Counted from the first letter of the stretch, positions 55,762 to 64,000 are shown. The stretch: 64,000 nucleotides of DNA from Pelotomaculum isophthalicicum JI (GCF_029478095.1 NZ_JAKOAV010000003.1:62001-126000), one strand, 5' to 3'. Made by a program: numbers and translations. The notes: generated by a model from the letters alone, not told the origin.

Positions 55762-56845
55762 TAAAAGGCACCTCCCGTCGGGATGATTTTTGTGTTTTAA
55801 TATTAAAATAAACATTAAAGAAAGCAATTGCTCCAACCACAATAAGACCTATTACAACTGCAACCTGTCCAGGTACAGGAACTCCTTTGGTACCGGCGGC
55901 TAAGCCAAAGTTGTGAGCGAATGCGGCACCTAATAGCAACCCGGTGATCGTTACGGCAGAGTCAGTGTTACCCTCCGATGCTGCGATTAGCTGACGAAGC
56001 GGACAGCCTCCCAATAGGACACAGCCAAAACCACCCAAAGCCATACCAAGAAAGTTCCATAAGCCATCATTATGAGCTATTGGCTGACCTGCAAGACCTA
56101 AATGAAAATTTCCCATTAAGATGTTGCCGACTAGGGCTACAACAAAGATTGCTATAAAACCATAGAGCATATAAAGTTCCTTGAACAATATCAAATCCCT
56201 GATTCCGCCAATTAAACATAGCCTGGTGCGCTGGGCAAGCACACCGATAATGATCCCAGCGCCGAGTGATATAGCCAAGGGTGCGTGCATTGAGCCCGGC
56301 CCTTGTTGACTAAAATAGATAAACGCAGGCGCTGCCAGCAATAGAATAAGCAAAATTAAAATAACTGCGGGAAACATATAACCATTTGACTTATTCTGAA
56401 TAACTGCCTGGCCAAGTGTAAAACCTTTTCTTAGAAAAACTGTACCCAAAGACACCCCAGCAACCAGACCAAGTAAACCCACCAGGGCGTTTAAGTCACC
56501 AGCCGACATTCTTAGAATCATTCTCAATGGACATCCTAAAAAAACGAGCATACCAAACATGACAAAGAAACCTAAGATAAACCTGGTAAACGTGCTTGAG
56601 CCGCCCCAAACACGAAAATCTTTTGAAATAACGGACGTTGCGAAGGCGCCTATAACCAAGCCTAAAATTTCAGGCCGAATGTATTGAACTGTGTTAACCT
56701 GTTGTAATCCAAGAGCGCCAGTGATATCGCGCAAGAAACATGCTATACATATACCCATATTTTGAGGATTTCCCAACTTAACCAGCAATATAGCTAGCGC
56801 CCCGACGATTGCACCGGTAATAATTATAGAAACTTTATTATTCAA
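55721..56845 (-). CDS. yedE: YedE/YeeE-type sulfur or selenium transporter
   Basis: This 374-residue polytopic membrane protein has about nine hydrophobic segments and two internally similar halves. Conserved cysteines appear in MGICIACFLRD, FLGCPLRMILR and LLGGCPLRQLIA, the sites that shuttle thiosulfate-like ions in YeeE. The GxCxACFLRD start is that of the YedE subgroup linked to selenium metabolism. The two CPLR loops mark the two pseudo-repeats. It is translated with the TusA partner. A promoter for this pair should lie in the 745-bp gap to its right. Confidence 0.85.
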   Translation of the reverse strand: MNNKVSIIITGAIVGALAILLVKLGNPQNMGICIACFLRDITGALGLQQVNTVQYIRPEILGLVIGAFATSVISKDFRVWGGSSTFTRFILGFFVMFGMLVFLGCPLRMILRMSAGDLNALVGLLGLVAGVSLGTVFLRKGFTLGQAVIQNKSNGYMFPAVILILLILLLAAPAFIYFSQQGPGSMHAPLAISLGAGIIIGVLAQRTRLCLIGGIRDLILFKELYMLYGFIAIFVVALVGNILMGNFHLGLAGQPIAHNDGLWNFLGMALGGFGCVLLGGCPLRQLIAASEGNTDSAVTITGLLLGAAFAHNFGLAAGTKGVPVPGQVAVVIGLIVVGAIAFFNVYFNIKTQKSSRREVPFNDGNKGCEGSSLS

Positions 56846-57055
56846 CCAATAAAACTCCTTTCTTTCATAGTAAATTAAAATTACTTTAATTAATAACTAC
56901 TATTACCACATAAAGTCACCCCTTTCTTGTTTAAGATTTAAGTATTTATTCAATTACACGGCGCATAATCCTTTTATTTCATTGATAAAATTTATTTATA
57001 GTTAATTTGTTTCCAATAAGTTAATCGAATAATAATATTAATCATGCAAATAAAA

Positions 57056-57085
57056 GCCAGGATAGCATGTATAATGTATCCTGGC
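57056..57085. repeat. Perfect inverted repeat (terminator-like)
   Basis: GCCAGGATA and TATCCTGGC pair around a 12-nt loop and are followed by CTTATTATT on the + strand. On the - strand it would lie 110 nt after the MerR stub. The rest of 56846-57593 is AT-rich with no intact gene. Confidence 0.6.
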
Positions 57086-57172
57086 CTTATTATTCAAAGG
57101 TCAACCTGATCCTGAATCCCTATGCAATATGATTCATCTTCCATCCAGCAAGGCTTAGACTTATAAACTGTC

Positions 57173-57286
57173 TCACGATAATATTATTTTTTCCCATATA
57201 CGCAGTGTTTCAGGGTGAACTTTAAGTAATATCTGTGACAGTATGCCAATATTTAACACTGGCTTCTCTTTATCCCCGGTAGACAT
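57173..57286 (-). pseudogene. MerR-family regulator stub
   Basis: A 37-codon frame reads MSTGDKEKPVLNIGILSQIL and LKVHPETLRIWEKIILS before a stop. The pattern (N-I-G-x-L-S-x-I-L-x-V-x-P-x-T-L-R-x-W-E) is the DNA-binding winged helix of MerR/HspR regulators, cut off at the start of the wing. No continuation is found in any frame, so it is a truncated relic. Confidence 0.6.
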
Positions 57287-57520
57287 TTTAATAACCGTCA
57301 CTTATAGATATGATTTATAAGTTTATTATGTGGTTGCAAGTAGGATTTATAAAATTAATATGACATATTTATTAAAATAATTGAAAGGTATTTTTATGAT
57401 TTAAGAAATTAATTTAGCTTTAGGTAAATAGATGTAATTCAAAATATAATTGAACTAAATATAGGTTATTAACACATAAATAATTTCAATAAATAAACTT
57501 AGGAATATTATATATTGATA

Positions 57521-57550
57521 TTGATTATTTATGTAGGTGAGGTCTATAAT
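57521..57550 (+). promoter_or_regulatory. Promoter upstream of the IscU-like fragment
   Basis: TTGATT (57521-57526), 18-nt spacer, perfect TATAAT (57545-57550). About 45 nt upstream of a gene fragment that still has a strong ribosome site. Confidence 0.6.
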
Positions 57551-57593
57551 GCGTATGAACTTATGACCATAATCCAAGGAGGAGTACAAAATT

Positions 57594-57875
57594 ATGGAAA
57601 TCAGCGTCTATGATAATGAGATATTAATGAGCCATTTTATGAATCCGAGCAATGTTGGAAAAATTGAGAATGCTGATGGAATTGGGATGGCGGGTAATCC
57701 CTCATGCAGCGATTACGTAAAGATATACATTAAAGTCGACGGTGATCAATTAAAAGACATAAAATATGAAGTACATGGCTGCCCGGCAGCTATTGCTACT
57801 TCCAGCGTTTTCAGCGAACTGGTTAAGGGCAAGCCGATTATGGAAGCCTTAGATGTAAATGATCAGGTTTGTTGA
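57594..57875 (+). pseudogene. IscU/NifU-like scaffold, 5' fragment
   Basis: 93 codons starting at ATG behind CCAAGGAGGAG encode the N-terminal two thirds of an iron-sulfur scaffold protein (SHFMNPSNVGKIENADGIG, NPSCSDYVKIYI with Cys near 43, KYEVHGCPAAIATSSVFSELV). The usual last third with the third cysteine is missing: after ALDVNDQ the frame meets VC and a stop. From about base 57862 the DNA instead encodes the middle of an Mrp ATPase in another frame. The fragment is thus joined to foreign sequence by a deletion. Confidence 0.75.
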
Positions 57876-58251
57876 CTTGCCGCCCGGCACTGGCGACGTT
57901 CCTTTGACTGTAATGCAATCCCTGCCTCTCAACGGGCTGATCGTTGTATCTTCGCCGCAAGATCTTGCCGTCATGATTGTGAGCAAGGCAATAAAAATGG
58001 CCCAATATATGAATATTCCCATCCTTGGCCTGGTTGAAAATATGAGTGGCGCCGTTTGTCCTCATTGTGGCGAGATATTTCAATTGTTTGGACCTAGTCA
58101 GGGTGAAGAAATTGCCCGGAAATTTCAGATACCGTATATTGGCGGCTTGCCGGTAGACCCCAATTTTTCAAAACTCTGCGATCATGGTAAGATTGAGGAG
58201 TATGAGCGCAACCTTTTTGCCAATTTTATCCCTGAAAATTTGACTCAATAG
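57859..58251 (+). pseudogene. Mrp/NBP35-type ATPase, 3' fragment
   Basis: About 130 codons read FVDLPPGTGDVPLTVMQ (switch/Walker B region of Mrp), then MNIPILGLVENMSG, the CPHC motif (VCPHCGEIF) and the IPYIGGLPVDPNF end. The N-terminal 110-130 residues of a normal Mrp, including the P-loop GKGGVGKS, are absent, and no ribosome site suits the ATG at 57859. It abuts the IscU-like fragment, so a deletion has fused the two genes out of frame. Confidence 0.75.
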
Positions 58252-58292
58252 CATCGCGTCTATAATAGCTAATTATTACTGCACAGATAAAC

Positions 58293-58311
58293 TTGTTATA
58301 AAAGATAACAA
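58293..58311. repeat. 7-bp inverted repeat upstream of the MetV fragment
   Basis: TTGTTAT-AAAAG-ATAACAA, a perfect short dyad in the 92-nt gap, could be an operator. Nothing else is seen in the gap. Confidence 0.45.
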
Positions 58312-58343
58312 TAATGTTATTTGAGAATTTAAAGAAGGTTAAT

Positions 58344-58604
58344 ATGATAGTTGCTGAACAAAAACCAGTTGTTGAAATTGCCAGGTATGTTGAAAAATAT
58401 GACAAGGTATTACTGGTTGGCTGTGCTGGTTGTGTCACTGTATACCTAACCGGAGGTGACAAAGAAACCAGGATCCTGGCGAGTGCCCTTAGGATAAAAC
58501 GACGTCTTGAAGGAAGACCGTTGGAAACAGTTACCTGCACCGTAACCCGCCAGTGCGAACCGGAATTCTGGAATGATACAATCAAAGGGTCCCTGTTTGT
58601 ATAA
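58344..58604 (+). pseudogene. MetV-like (methylenetetrahydrofolate reductase partner), 5' fragment
   Basis: 86 codons with AAGAAGG upstream. MIVAEQKPVVEIARYVE, VLLVGCAGCVTVYLTGGDKET, LASALRIKRRLEGRPLE and TVTRQCEPEFW match the N-terminal part of MetV, the zinc/Fe-S partner of MetF in acetogens and their relatives. Normal MetV is about 200 residues; here the frame leaves the family after PEFWND, where an ScfB segment begins in another frame (near 58573). A deletion fusion is likely. Confidence 0.7.
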
Positions 58605-58950
58605 GAGAATTGCAGCTTGCGGTGCAGGCACTGAATACCTCGCCGTTACACCAGAGGGAGACCTTTATCCCTGCCACCAGTTTGTTGGGAAGCATGAATT
58701 CATGATAGGCAACCTTGACACAGGCATAAAAAACAATGTACTACGTGAAAGATTTAGAAAGATTAACATATTAACTAAAGAAGAATGCCGCGGTTGCTGG
58801 GCAAAACTATACTGCTCAGGTGGTTGCCATGCAAATTCTTACTATGCATACGGAGACATTATAAAACCGGAGGAAATGTTTTGTGCGATGCAAAAGAAAC
58901 GTTTAGAGTGCGCTATTATGATTGAAACAGATAAAATATTATATGCATAA
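58573..58950 (+). pseudogene. ScfB (SCIFF peptide maturase), 3' fragment
   Basis: 125 codons encode the C-terminal SPASM domain of a SCIFF-type radical SAM maturase: CLYKRIAACGAGTEYLAVTP, GDLYPCHQFVG, EECRGCWAKLYCSGGCHANS and FCAMQKKRLECAI, with the auxiliary-cluster cysteines. The radical SAM core (CxxxCxxC) and about 320 N-terminal residues are missing. No scfA (SCIFF peptide) gene was found nearby. It follows the MetV fragment without a gap. Confidence 0.75.
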
Positions 58951-58962
58951 AAACGGTATAAT

Positions 58963-59364
58963 TTACTTGATTTTACCATCTTCCTCTTTATTGTCAGGTC
59001 CAAAAGATACTCCTTGCACGTTAACGTTAACACTTAAAACTTTTAAGCCTGTCATACTTTCAACAGCGTTTCTAACTTTTGTTTGTATTTGGTAGGCGAC
59101 TTCTTGAATACGGCATCCATATTCAACAATTACATGTATATCAATTGTAGCTTCCTTTTCGCCTACTTCAGCTTTCACACCTTTAGACATATTCTTATGG
59201 CCCAGCTTTTCAGCAATACCTCCGGCAAGGCCCCCACTCATTCCGGATACACCTTCTACTTCCGTGGCGGCCAAGCCGGCAATTATTTTTACAACATCCT
59301 CAGAAATTTTAATCGTGCCGGAACCACCTTCATCTATTATAACTTGATTACCGTTGTCATCCAT
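58963..59364 (-). CDS. Asp23/Gls24 family envelope stress protein
   Basis: This 133-residue member of the Asp23 (DUF322) family is of the kind anchored near the membrane or linked to envelope stress. GTIKISEDVVKIIAGLAATEVEGVSGMSGG and VEYGCRIQEVAYQIQTKVRNAVESMTGLKVLSVNVNVQGV-type segments are clear. The start ATG is behind GAGGAGG. Single gene facing the fragment cluster. Confidence 0.88.
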   Translation of the reverse strand: MDDNGNQVIIDEGGSGTIKISEDVVKIIAGLAATEVEGVSGMSGGLAGGIAEKLGHKNMSKGVKAEVGEKEATIDIHVIVEYGCRIQEVAYQIQTKVRNAVESMTGLKVLSVNVNVQGVSFGPDNKEEDGKIK

Positions 59365-59463
59365 TTAGGATGCCTCCTCATTTAATCACTATTTTCCTAA
59401 TTATACCATTTTAATATTGCTCTTGTCTATATAAACTAAAGGCACTAATAATTTTAGTCGTTA

Positions 59464-60321
59464 CTACCATACGACTTCCTTGTACTTGCGCAATCGTTCC
59501 TTGATAGCTTCCCTGTTTGCGAGGAATTTGTCTTTTGATGGAATTATCCAGTTGTCCAGGTGTTCACGGCGGTGTTTATACGAGAAAAAGTGGTTTTGTA
59601 TGTCGTCCGGGGTTGTTGTTAATGTCCATTTGCCTTCACTGAGTGAAACTCTCCCATTTATACCGCAAGTGCAGCACATCACTTCGCCTGAACCGGAAAA
59701 ATGAAATGATTTGCTGTAACAAACCGGGCATTGTCCGGGCTCCGGATTTTTTCTATTGCTCTTTCCCTGCAGTTCAGCAGCGACAGTTACGCCCAAGCGC
59801 TTTGCCCCGTTTATGTTTTTTTCATCAAGGAGAACTTCTCCAGGGCCGGTTGCATATGCCTCCAAATAATCAACAATACGGTATCCGTATGCCAGGGGTA
59901 AGACATTTAGGTTTTCCACGCCTAGCGGGTTCCACTCGCTGTTGCCGGCCACACTAATTATTGCCGCGACCCTGTTGCGTCCAAAAACATCATCTAAGTC
60001 TTTCGCACAGATGAAAGCTCTGTCAATGACCATTTTCACAATGCCTGCCGGACTAAAAACATAAGTCGGCGCCGATACCAAAAGCCCGTCGGAGGTTTTC
60101 ATTTTGTCCCATAGGAACGGCATATCATCATCTTTTATCACACATCTGCCGGTAAATACGCAGGACAAGCAACCGCGGCACTGTTTGATATTATAATCGG
60201 ATAAGCGCAGGTATTCAACTTCCGTGCCGCTCTCCCGGGCGCTTAATAACGCTTCCTGCAACAGAACGTCTGAGTTTCCGTAACGCCGGCAGGAACAATT
60301 AATTCCCAGTACCTTATGCAT
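59464..60321 (-). CDS. Flavodoxin-fold NADPH-dependent FMN reductase / iron-sulfur flavoprotein
   Basis: The 285-residue protein has an N-terminal flavodoxin-like domain (1-190): GINCSCRRYGNSDVLL phosphate loop, QCRGCLSCVFTGRCVIKDD with the compact Cys motif of iron-sulfur flavoproteins, and SAPTYVFSPAGIVKMVIDR. The C-terminal part carries a CPVC...CCTC zinc-ribbon-like knuckle (about 196-219), not usual in the family. Likely an electron-transfer or stress reductase; partner unknown. ATG with AGGTCTTTG upstream. Confidence 0.82.
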   Translation of the reverse strand: MHKVLGINCSCRRYGNSDVLLQEALLSARESGTEVEYLRLSDYNIKQCRGCLSCVFTGRCVIKDDDMPFLWDKMKTSDGLLVSAPTYVFSPAGIVKMVIDRAFICAKDLDDVFGRNRVAAIISVAGNSEWNPLGVENLNVLPLAYGYRIVDYLEAYATGPGEVLLDEKNINGAKRLGVTVAAELQGKSNRKNPEPGQCPVCYSKSFHFSGSGEVMCCTCGINGRVSLSEGKWTLTTTPDDIQNHFFSYKHRREHLDNWIIPSKDKFLANREAIKERLRKYKEVVW

Positions 60322-60429
60322 GCAAAGACCTCCATTAAAATATGTTATATTTAGTTTCGTTGTTTATATGGAAATTCCTGTGCTTCAGTAAAATATACTT
60401 GAAATTTCCAGACGATACATGCAAATTTG

Positions 60430-60459
60430 TTGACTGGATTCTTGCCGATAGGATAAGAT
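60430..60459 (+). promoter_or_regulatory. Promoter for trxB
   Basis: TTGACT (60430-60435), 18-nt spacer, TAAGAT (60454-60459), about 25 nt before the ribosome site. Confidence 0.6.
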
Positions 60460-60496
60460 TATTGAAAAGGTTGAAAACTTACTGGGAGGCGTTTTT

Positions 60497-61426
60497 TTGG
60501 AATCGAAAGACTTGATTATTATTGGCGGCGGACCTGCCGGCCTGTCAGCAGGTATTTATGCTTCCAGAGCAGCTCTGGAAGCCGTCATGTTGGAAAGGGC
60601 AATGCCGGGTGGTCTGGTAATGAACACGGAATCTATTGAAAACTATCCGGGTTTTGCTGATAGTATCGGTGGCTTTGAGTTGATGGCCAGGATGGAGAGC
60701 CAGGCACGCCGTTTCGGCCTGGAGATTAGATCGGCTGAAGTGGAAGGCTTGAAACCAGCCGGCAATAAGTTGATTGTAGTAACCGGGCAAGGGGATATAA
60801 CAGCCGGCGCCGTGATTATAGCCACAGGTGTTCAGCCTCAGCGTTTAAACGTGAAGGGGGAAGTTGAACTTACCGGAAGGGGCGTTTCATATTGCGCTAC
60901 TTGTGACGGCCCATTTTTCCGAGGCAAAAGAGTTGCCGTGGTTGGTGGCGGAGATGCCGCTGTTGAGGAAGCTGTTTACTTGACCAAGTTTGCGGAAAAA
61001 GTTTTTATTGTCCACCGACGCGGTGAATTAAGAGCTACGAAAGTTGTTCAAAAGAAAGCTTTTGAAAACTCAAAGATTGAGTTTGTTTGGCATAACGTAG
61101 TTGATGAAATTCATGGGACCGATTCAGTTAAGTCCGTGTTGACCAGAGATGTCCGTGATAACGCGAAGAAACTCCTTCCTGTCGACGGCGCATTTATCTA
61201 TGTGGGGAACATACCTGTATCCGGCATAGTCAAAGGGTTGGTTAACCTGGATGAAAATGGATATATTGTCACTGATGAAAATATGCGTACTTCATATCCG
61301 GGTATATATGCGGCAGGTGATGTGCGCAAAAAGATGTTGCGCCAGGTAGTGACCGCAGTATCAGATGGTGCGGTCGCCGCAGTGGCGGCTGAAAAATACC
61401 TTGAGGGAAATGGACAAACAAAATAG
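60497..61426 (+). CDS. trxB: Thioredoxin-disulfide reductase
   Basis: TrxB is the FAD/NADPH enzyme that reduces thioredoxin. The 309-residue product has the GGGPAGLSAGIYASRA FAD site (10-25), the redox pair C133/C136 in SYCATCDGPFF, NADPH motif GGGDAAVEEA, and GIYAAGDVRKK. The start is a TTG behind GGGAGGCG. It is a single gene; repeat copy G follows 20 nt after the stop. No thioredoxin gene is adjacent. Confidence 0.95.
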   Translation: MESKDLIIIGGGPAGLSAGIYASRAALEAVMLERAMPGGLVMNTESIENYPGFADSIGGFELMARMESQARRFGLEIRSAEVEGLKPAGNKLIVVTGQGDITAGAVIIATGVQPQRLNVKGEVELTGRGVSYCATCDGPFFRGKRVAVVGGGDAAVEEAVYLTKFAEKVFIVHRRGELRATKVVQKKAFENSKIEFVWHNVVDEIHGTDSVKSVLTRDVRDNAKKLLPVDGAFIYVGNIPVSGIVKGLVNLDENGYIVTDENMRTSYPGIYAAGDVRKKMLRQVVTAVSDGAVAAVAAEKYLEGNGQTK

Positions 61427-61446
61427 AAAGATAAATCGTAATTGCT

Positions 61447-61624
61447 TAGGAGTCAGGAGTCAGAATTCAGGAGTCAGAATGAGAGACCGGCGAGAGTATC
61501 TGAATATGTACTGGTATGGTAGAAGACGCACATGTTCGTGCTTGTTGTTGTCATTTTTTAAGAAGATTCTTTGATACGGCTATATTATTTATTCTGAATA
61601 CTGACTCCTGACTCCTGAATACTC
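61447..61624 (+). repeat. Dispersed GGAGTCA-arm element, copy G (long form)
   Basis: Left arm TAGGAGTCAGGAGTCAGAATTCAGGAGTCAGAATGAGAG, right arm ATTCTGAATACTGACTCCTGACTCCTGAATAC; CAGGAGTCAG pairs with CTGACTCCTG. Between the arms the DNA aligns with copy B (ACTGGTATGGTAGAAGACGCACATGTTCGTGCTTGTTGTT against the corresponding part of B), so both are forms of one element. It lies in the trxB-dinG gap. Confidence 0.88.
61479..61561 (+). pseudogene. Decayed four-helix-bundle gene relic in copy G
   Basis: From 61502 the frame reads EYVLVW-stop-KTHMFVLVVVIF, matching the EDLLVWQKAHLFMFVV of copy B with Gln changed to a TAG stop at 61520. Relative to the conserved ATGAGAG start at 61479, one base is missing, so the frame is also shifted. 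A dead remnant of the same S23/IVP-type gene. Confidence 0.65.
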
Positions 61625-61684
61625 AAACAGTTACAGGCTTTGGGTTTAAAAGCCTGCTTTTTTAAATTTGATAGGAGACTAGTA

Positions 61685-64000
61685 ATGGTCAACAGTTTTG
61701 TCATATGTGATTTGGAAACTACGGGACTGAGTCCTTTTGCGGATAAAATAATAGAAATTGGTTTAGTGCGGTTGGAAGATGGGCAAATATCAGGAAAGTT
61801 TCATGCCTTAGTCAACCCCAACCAACCACTCAACATAAAAATAAAAAGGTTGACCGGTCTTAACGACCAGGATTTAGCCGGTGCGCCCGTATTGTCCGAA
61901 GTGCTGCCGGAAGCGCTGGACTTCATTCAAGACAGCGCAATAGCAGGGCATAATATTGATTTCGACCTTGGATTTCTGGCCGCCGCGCGAGGCGAGCCGT
62001 TACGCAACCCATCTTATGATACTCTGGAACTAGCCCGTCTTGTTGTGCCGGACTCAAATAGCTTTCGGTTAGGTGCCCTATGCCGGTTTTTGGATATCGA
62101 ATTTGAGAACGGCCATAGGGCGTTGGATGACGCTATTGCCACAGCGCACCTATTAACCGTATTGATCCAAAAGTTTCGGGAGATTGATATAAATGTTCTG
62201 ACTCAATTGACTAAACTCCTGGCTGAGGCACGTTCAAATTGGCAAGGTTTTGCTGGTGAAATGGTTAAGGAACTGCTGAAAGTGTTCCCAGACAAGAAAA
62301 TATCAGCCAGCCCTTATTGGCGCAAAGATGACAAGGTTAGTGAAGAAACGAACCATCGGGACAAGCAAAATGAGCAGGAAAGACATTTGCTCGACCCGGT
62401 TTACCTTGCCTCGCTTGTCGGAAAAGAAGGACCGCTGTTAAAAGCTATTTCCGGTTATGAATACCGCCCTCAGCAGGAAGCAATGGTCGGAGAGGTTGCC
62501 AGGGCTTTTAACGAAGAGAAATATCTGATGCTTGAGGCGGGAACCGGGGTAGGCAAGTCGATAGCTTACTTGATTCCGGCGGTGTTATGGAGCCTGAAGA
62601 ACAGGGAAAGGGTGCTGGTGGCCACTAATACCATCAATCTCCAGGAGCAACTCTGGCTAAAGGACATTCCGGTACTGGCCGGAGTGATAAATCAGCGGTT
62701 TCGCGCGTCTTTGGCTAAAGGACGTCAGAATTATATTTGCCTGCGCCGCTGGTTTAATGCTTTAAACAGTTTGCATCAGCCGGATGAAGCGGCGTTTTTC
62801 GCCAGGGTTCTGACCTGGTTGGCATCAACAAAATCCGGGGACAGGACTGAACTGAACACCACTCCCGGTGAGGGGGATTACTGGCTTACAATCTGTGGAG
62901 ATGCGGAAAGCTGTCTTGGAACGAGATGCCGCTACCGGATGGACTGTTTTATCAATAAAGCGAGAAAAGCGGTTGAAGAAGCAGACTTGATTATCACAAA
63001 CCATTCCTTGCTGTTTTTAGATATCAGAAATGAAAACCGTGTGCTACCGGCTTACGGACCGCTAATCATAGATGAGGCCCATCACCTGGAAGATTCGGCC
63101 ACCAACCACCTTGGCAGGCAAGTTACCCAAAGTATGTTGAACCGCTGGCTTAGCATGACAGGAAAAGCATTGAATAAGCTAGCGGAAATCATCCCACCGG
63201 GTGATCGTGAGCATTGGGAACAAGCGCTAAGAACAGCGTTACAAATCAGGTTGGAAACGGTTGAGAACGCACGTCTCTTCTTCCAGACACTTGGTGAACT
63301 TGCCGCGAACAAATTGAACGGTAGTAACATCAATAATAAATTCTACCGCTCAACTTTACGGTTGCCTGTTAATGATAATGGATATAGGACGGCAATATCT
63401 ATAGGTGGGGAGCTAATAAACCTATTACGCGCACTATCGGAAACCGTTCAGAAGTTATCGGAAATCATGGAGCTGTGGTCAATATCCGCAGAAGTGTGGA
63501 CTGAACAGGCTCGCGACCTATTGCAGATTAGCCAATTGGGTTTAGCATTGACTGATGATTTATTTTTTATTTTAGAAAGCGCTGATGAAAAGTTTGTATA
63601 TTGGGCGGATATTGAGTTTTGGGCCGGGGGTCTGTTAAAACACTGCAGCCTGTCGGCAGCTCCGATAAATGTCGGTGAAATGTTATACGAGCTTTTTTAT
63701 AAGAATAAAAAAACAGTGGTTTTTACTTCAGCGACTCTTTCAGTGAACGGAACCTTCGATCATTTTATTGAGCGGGTAGGATTGAATTACCTTCCAGCAG
63801 GGCGGCTGGCTGAGGCTCATTTTGATTCGCCGTTTATTTATGAACGCCAAGCGCTTCTTTGTATTAACCGTGACCTGCCTGTTCCGGGAGAAGTGGCATC
63901 TGATCTATATCTAGAGGAACTTGGAAATGTTATTGCCAAACTAGTTAGTGTAACTCATGGAAAAACTCTTGTACTCTTTACTTCGCACATGATCCTTCGT
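61685..64000 (+). CDS. dinG: DinG-type helicase with N-terminal exonuclease domain (5' part)
   Basis: The frame is open to the last base (772 codons). The N-terminal DEDDh exonuclease domain (about 1-175) starts FVICDLETTGLSP (D9, E11) with HNIDFDLGFLAA and HRALDDA. The XPD/DinG-like helicase has Walker A EAGTGVGKS at about 283-291, four candidate Fe-S cysteines (YICLRRW, ICGDAESCLGTRCRYRMDC) and a DEAH box in LIIDEAHHLED near 463. The end reads GKTLVLFTSHMILR, the next helicase motif. The ATG is behind TAGGAG. It is the Gram-positive DinG form (exonuclease plus helicase), for DNA repair; the C-terminus lies outside the window. Confidence 0.93.
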   Translation, partial: MVNSFVICDLETTGLSPFADKIIEIGLVRLEDGQISGKFHALVNPNQPLNIKIKRLTGLNDQDLAGAPVLSEVLPEALDFIQDSAIAGHNIDFDLGFLAAARGEPLRNPSYDTLELARLVVPDSNSFRLGALCRFLDIEFENGHRALDDAIATAHLLTVLIQKFREIDINVLTQLTKLLAEARSNWQGFAGEMVKELLKVFPDKKISASPYWRKDDKVSEETNHRDKQNEQERHLLDPVYLASLVGKEGPLLKAISGYEYRPQQEAMVGEVARAFNEEKYLMLEAGTGVGKSIAYLIPAVLWSLKNRERVLVATNTINLQEQLWLKDIPVLAGVINQRFRASLAKGRQNYICLRRWFNALNSLHQPDEAAFFARVLTWLASTKSGDRTELNTTPGEGDYWLTICGDAESCLGTRCRYRMDCFINKARKAVEEADLIITNHSLLFLDIRNENRVLPAYGPLIIDEAHHLEDSATNHLGRQVTQSMLNRWLSMTGKALNKLAEIIPPGDREHWEQALRTALQIRLETVENARLFFQTLGELAANKLNGSNINNKFYRSTLRLPVNDNGYRTAISIGGELINLLRALSETVQKLSEIMELWSISAEVWTEQARDLLQISQLGLALTDDLFFILESADEKFVYWADIEFWAGGLLKHCSLSAAPINVGEMLYELFYKNKKTVVFTSATLSVNGTFDHFIERVGLNYLPAGRLAEAHFDSPFIYERQALLCINRDLPVPGEVASDLYLEELGNVIAKLVSVTHGKTLVLFTSHMILR

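Noticed and set aside
57594-58251. A natural IscU-Mrp fusion protein
   Set aside because: The two fragments are in different frames and both lack essential parts (third Cys region, P-loop), so this is a deletion junction and not a functional fusion.
58344-58950. A natural MetV-ScfB fusion
   Set aside because: The pieces are in different frames, and the radical SAM core is missing.

Overview
The window is a chromosomal segment of a Gram-positive, endospore-forming, anaerobic firmicute. Gene content and order point to the Peptococcaceae/Pelotomaculaceae (Pelotomaculum or Desulfotomaculum relatives), although no rRNA or other marker here settles the genus. Supporting signs are dipicolinate synthase genes, a YlmC/YmxH-type sporulation gene, CodY, HslUV, many GTG/TTG starts behind strong AGGAGG ribosome sites, and BcrA/D-type activases.

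From 1 to about 41.9 kb the window is an almost unbroken co-directional housekeeping region on the + strand. It runs trmFO(partial)-xerC-hslV-hslU-codY, rpsB, tsf-pyrH-frr-small ORF-ferredoxin, uppS-cdsA-ytvI-like-dxr, rseP-ispG, proS, a UgtP-like glycosyltransferase, rimP-nusA-rnpM-infB-rbfA-nrnA-truB-ribF, two small unknown ORFs, rpsO, pnp, an M16 peptidase, dut, two small ORFs, a ClpP-fold SDH-type protease, Hsp20 (- strand), the diaminopimelate/dipicolinate cluster dapB-dpaA-dpaB-asd-lysC/dapG-dapA, and RNase J. These genes serve translation, RNA turnover, MEP isoprenoid and phospholipid synthesis, intramembrane proteolysis, and the lysine/DPA supply for wall and spore.

From 42.0 to 46.6 kb lies a cyclic-di-GMP module. 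A class I c-di-GMP riboswitch with its own promoter and a strong terminator precedes three exported or membrane-anchored surface proteins. It faces a convergent PAS-PAS-GGDEF-HD-GYP protein with intact motifs for making and degrading c-di-GMP. From 46.9 to 50.0 kb a - strand operon carries two DUF2229-type proteins and a BcrA/D-type ATP-dependent activase. Next come nudF, an orphan minC, a thiamine-binding-type protein, galT, glgA and a frameshifted nitroreductase.

From 55.5 to 59 kb are a TusA/YedE pair and a gene graveyard: a MerR stub, an IscU-like 5' part joined to an Mrp 3' part, and a MetV 5' part joined to an ScfB 3' part. After that come Asp23, a flavoprotein, trxB and the first 772 codons of dinG, which runs off the end.

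The most distinctive feature is a family of seven dispersed elements in intergenic spaces, all in one orientation and mostly within 5-45 nt after a stop codon. Their arms are built from GGAGTCA-type heptamers and their complements. Five copies are about 75-135 bp. Two longer copies (upstream of proS and after trxB) still hold decayed pieces of a four-helix-bundle (S23/IVP family) gene, which suggests the short ones are internal-deletion derivatives of an element that once carried that gene.
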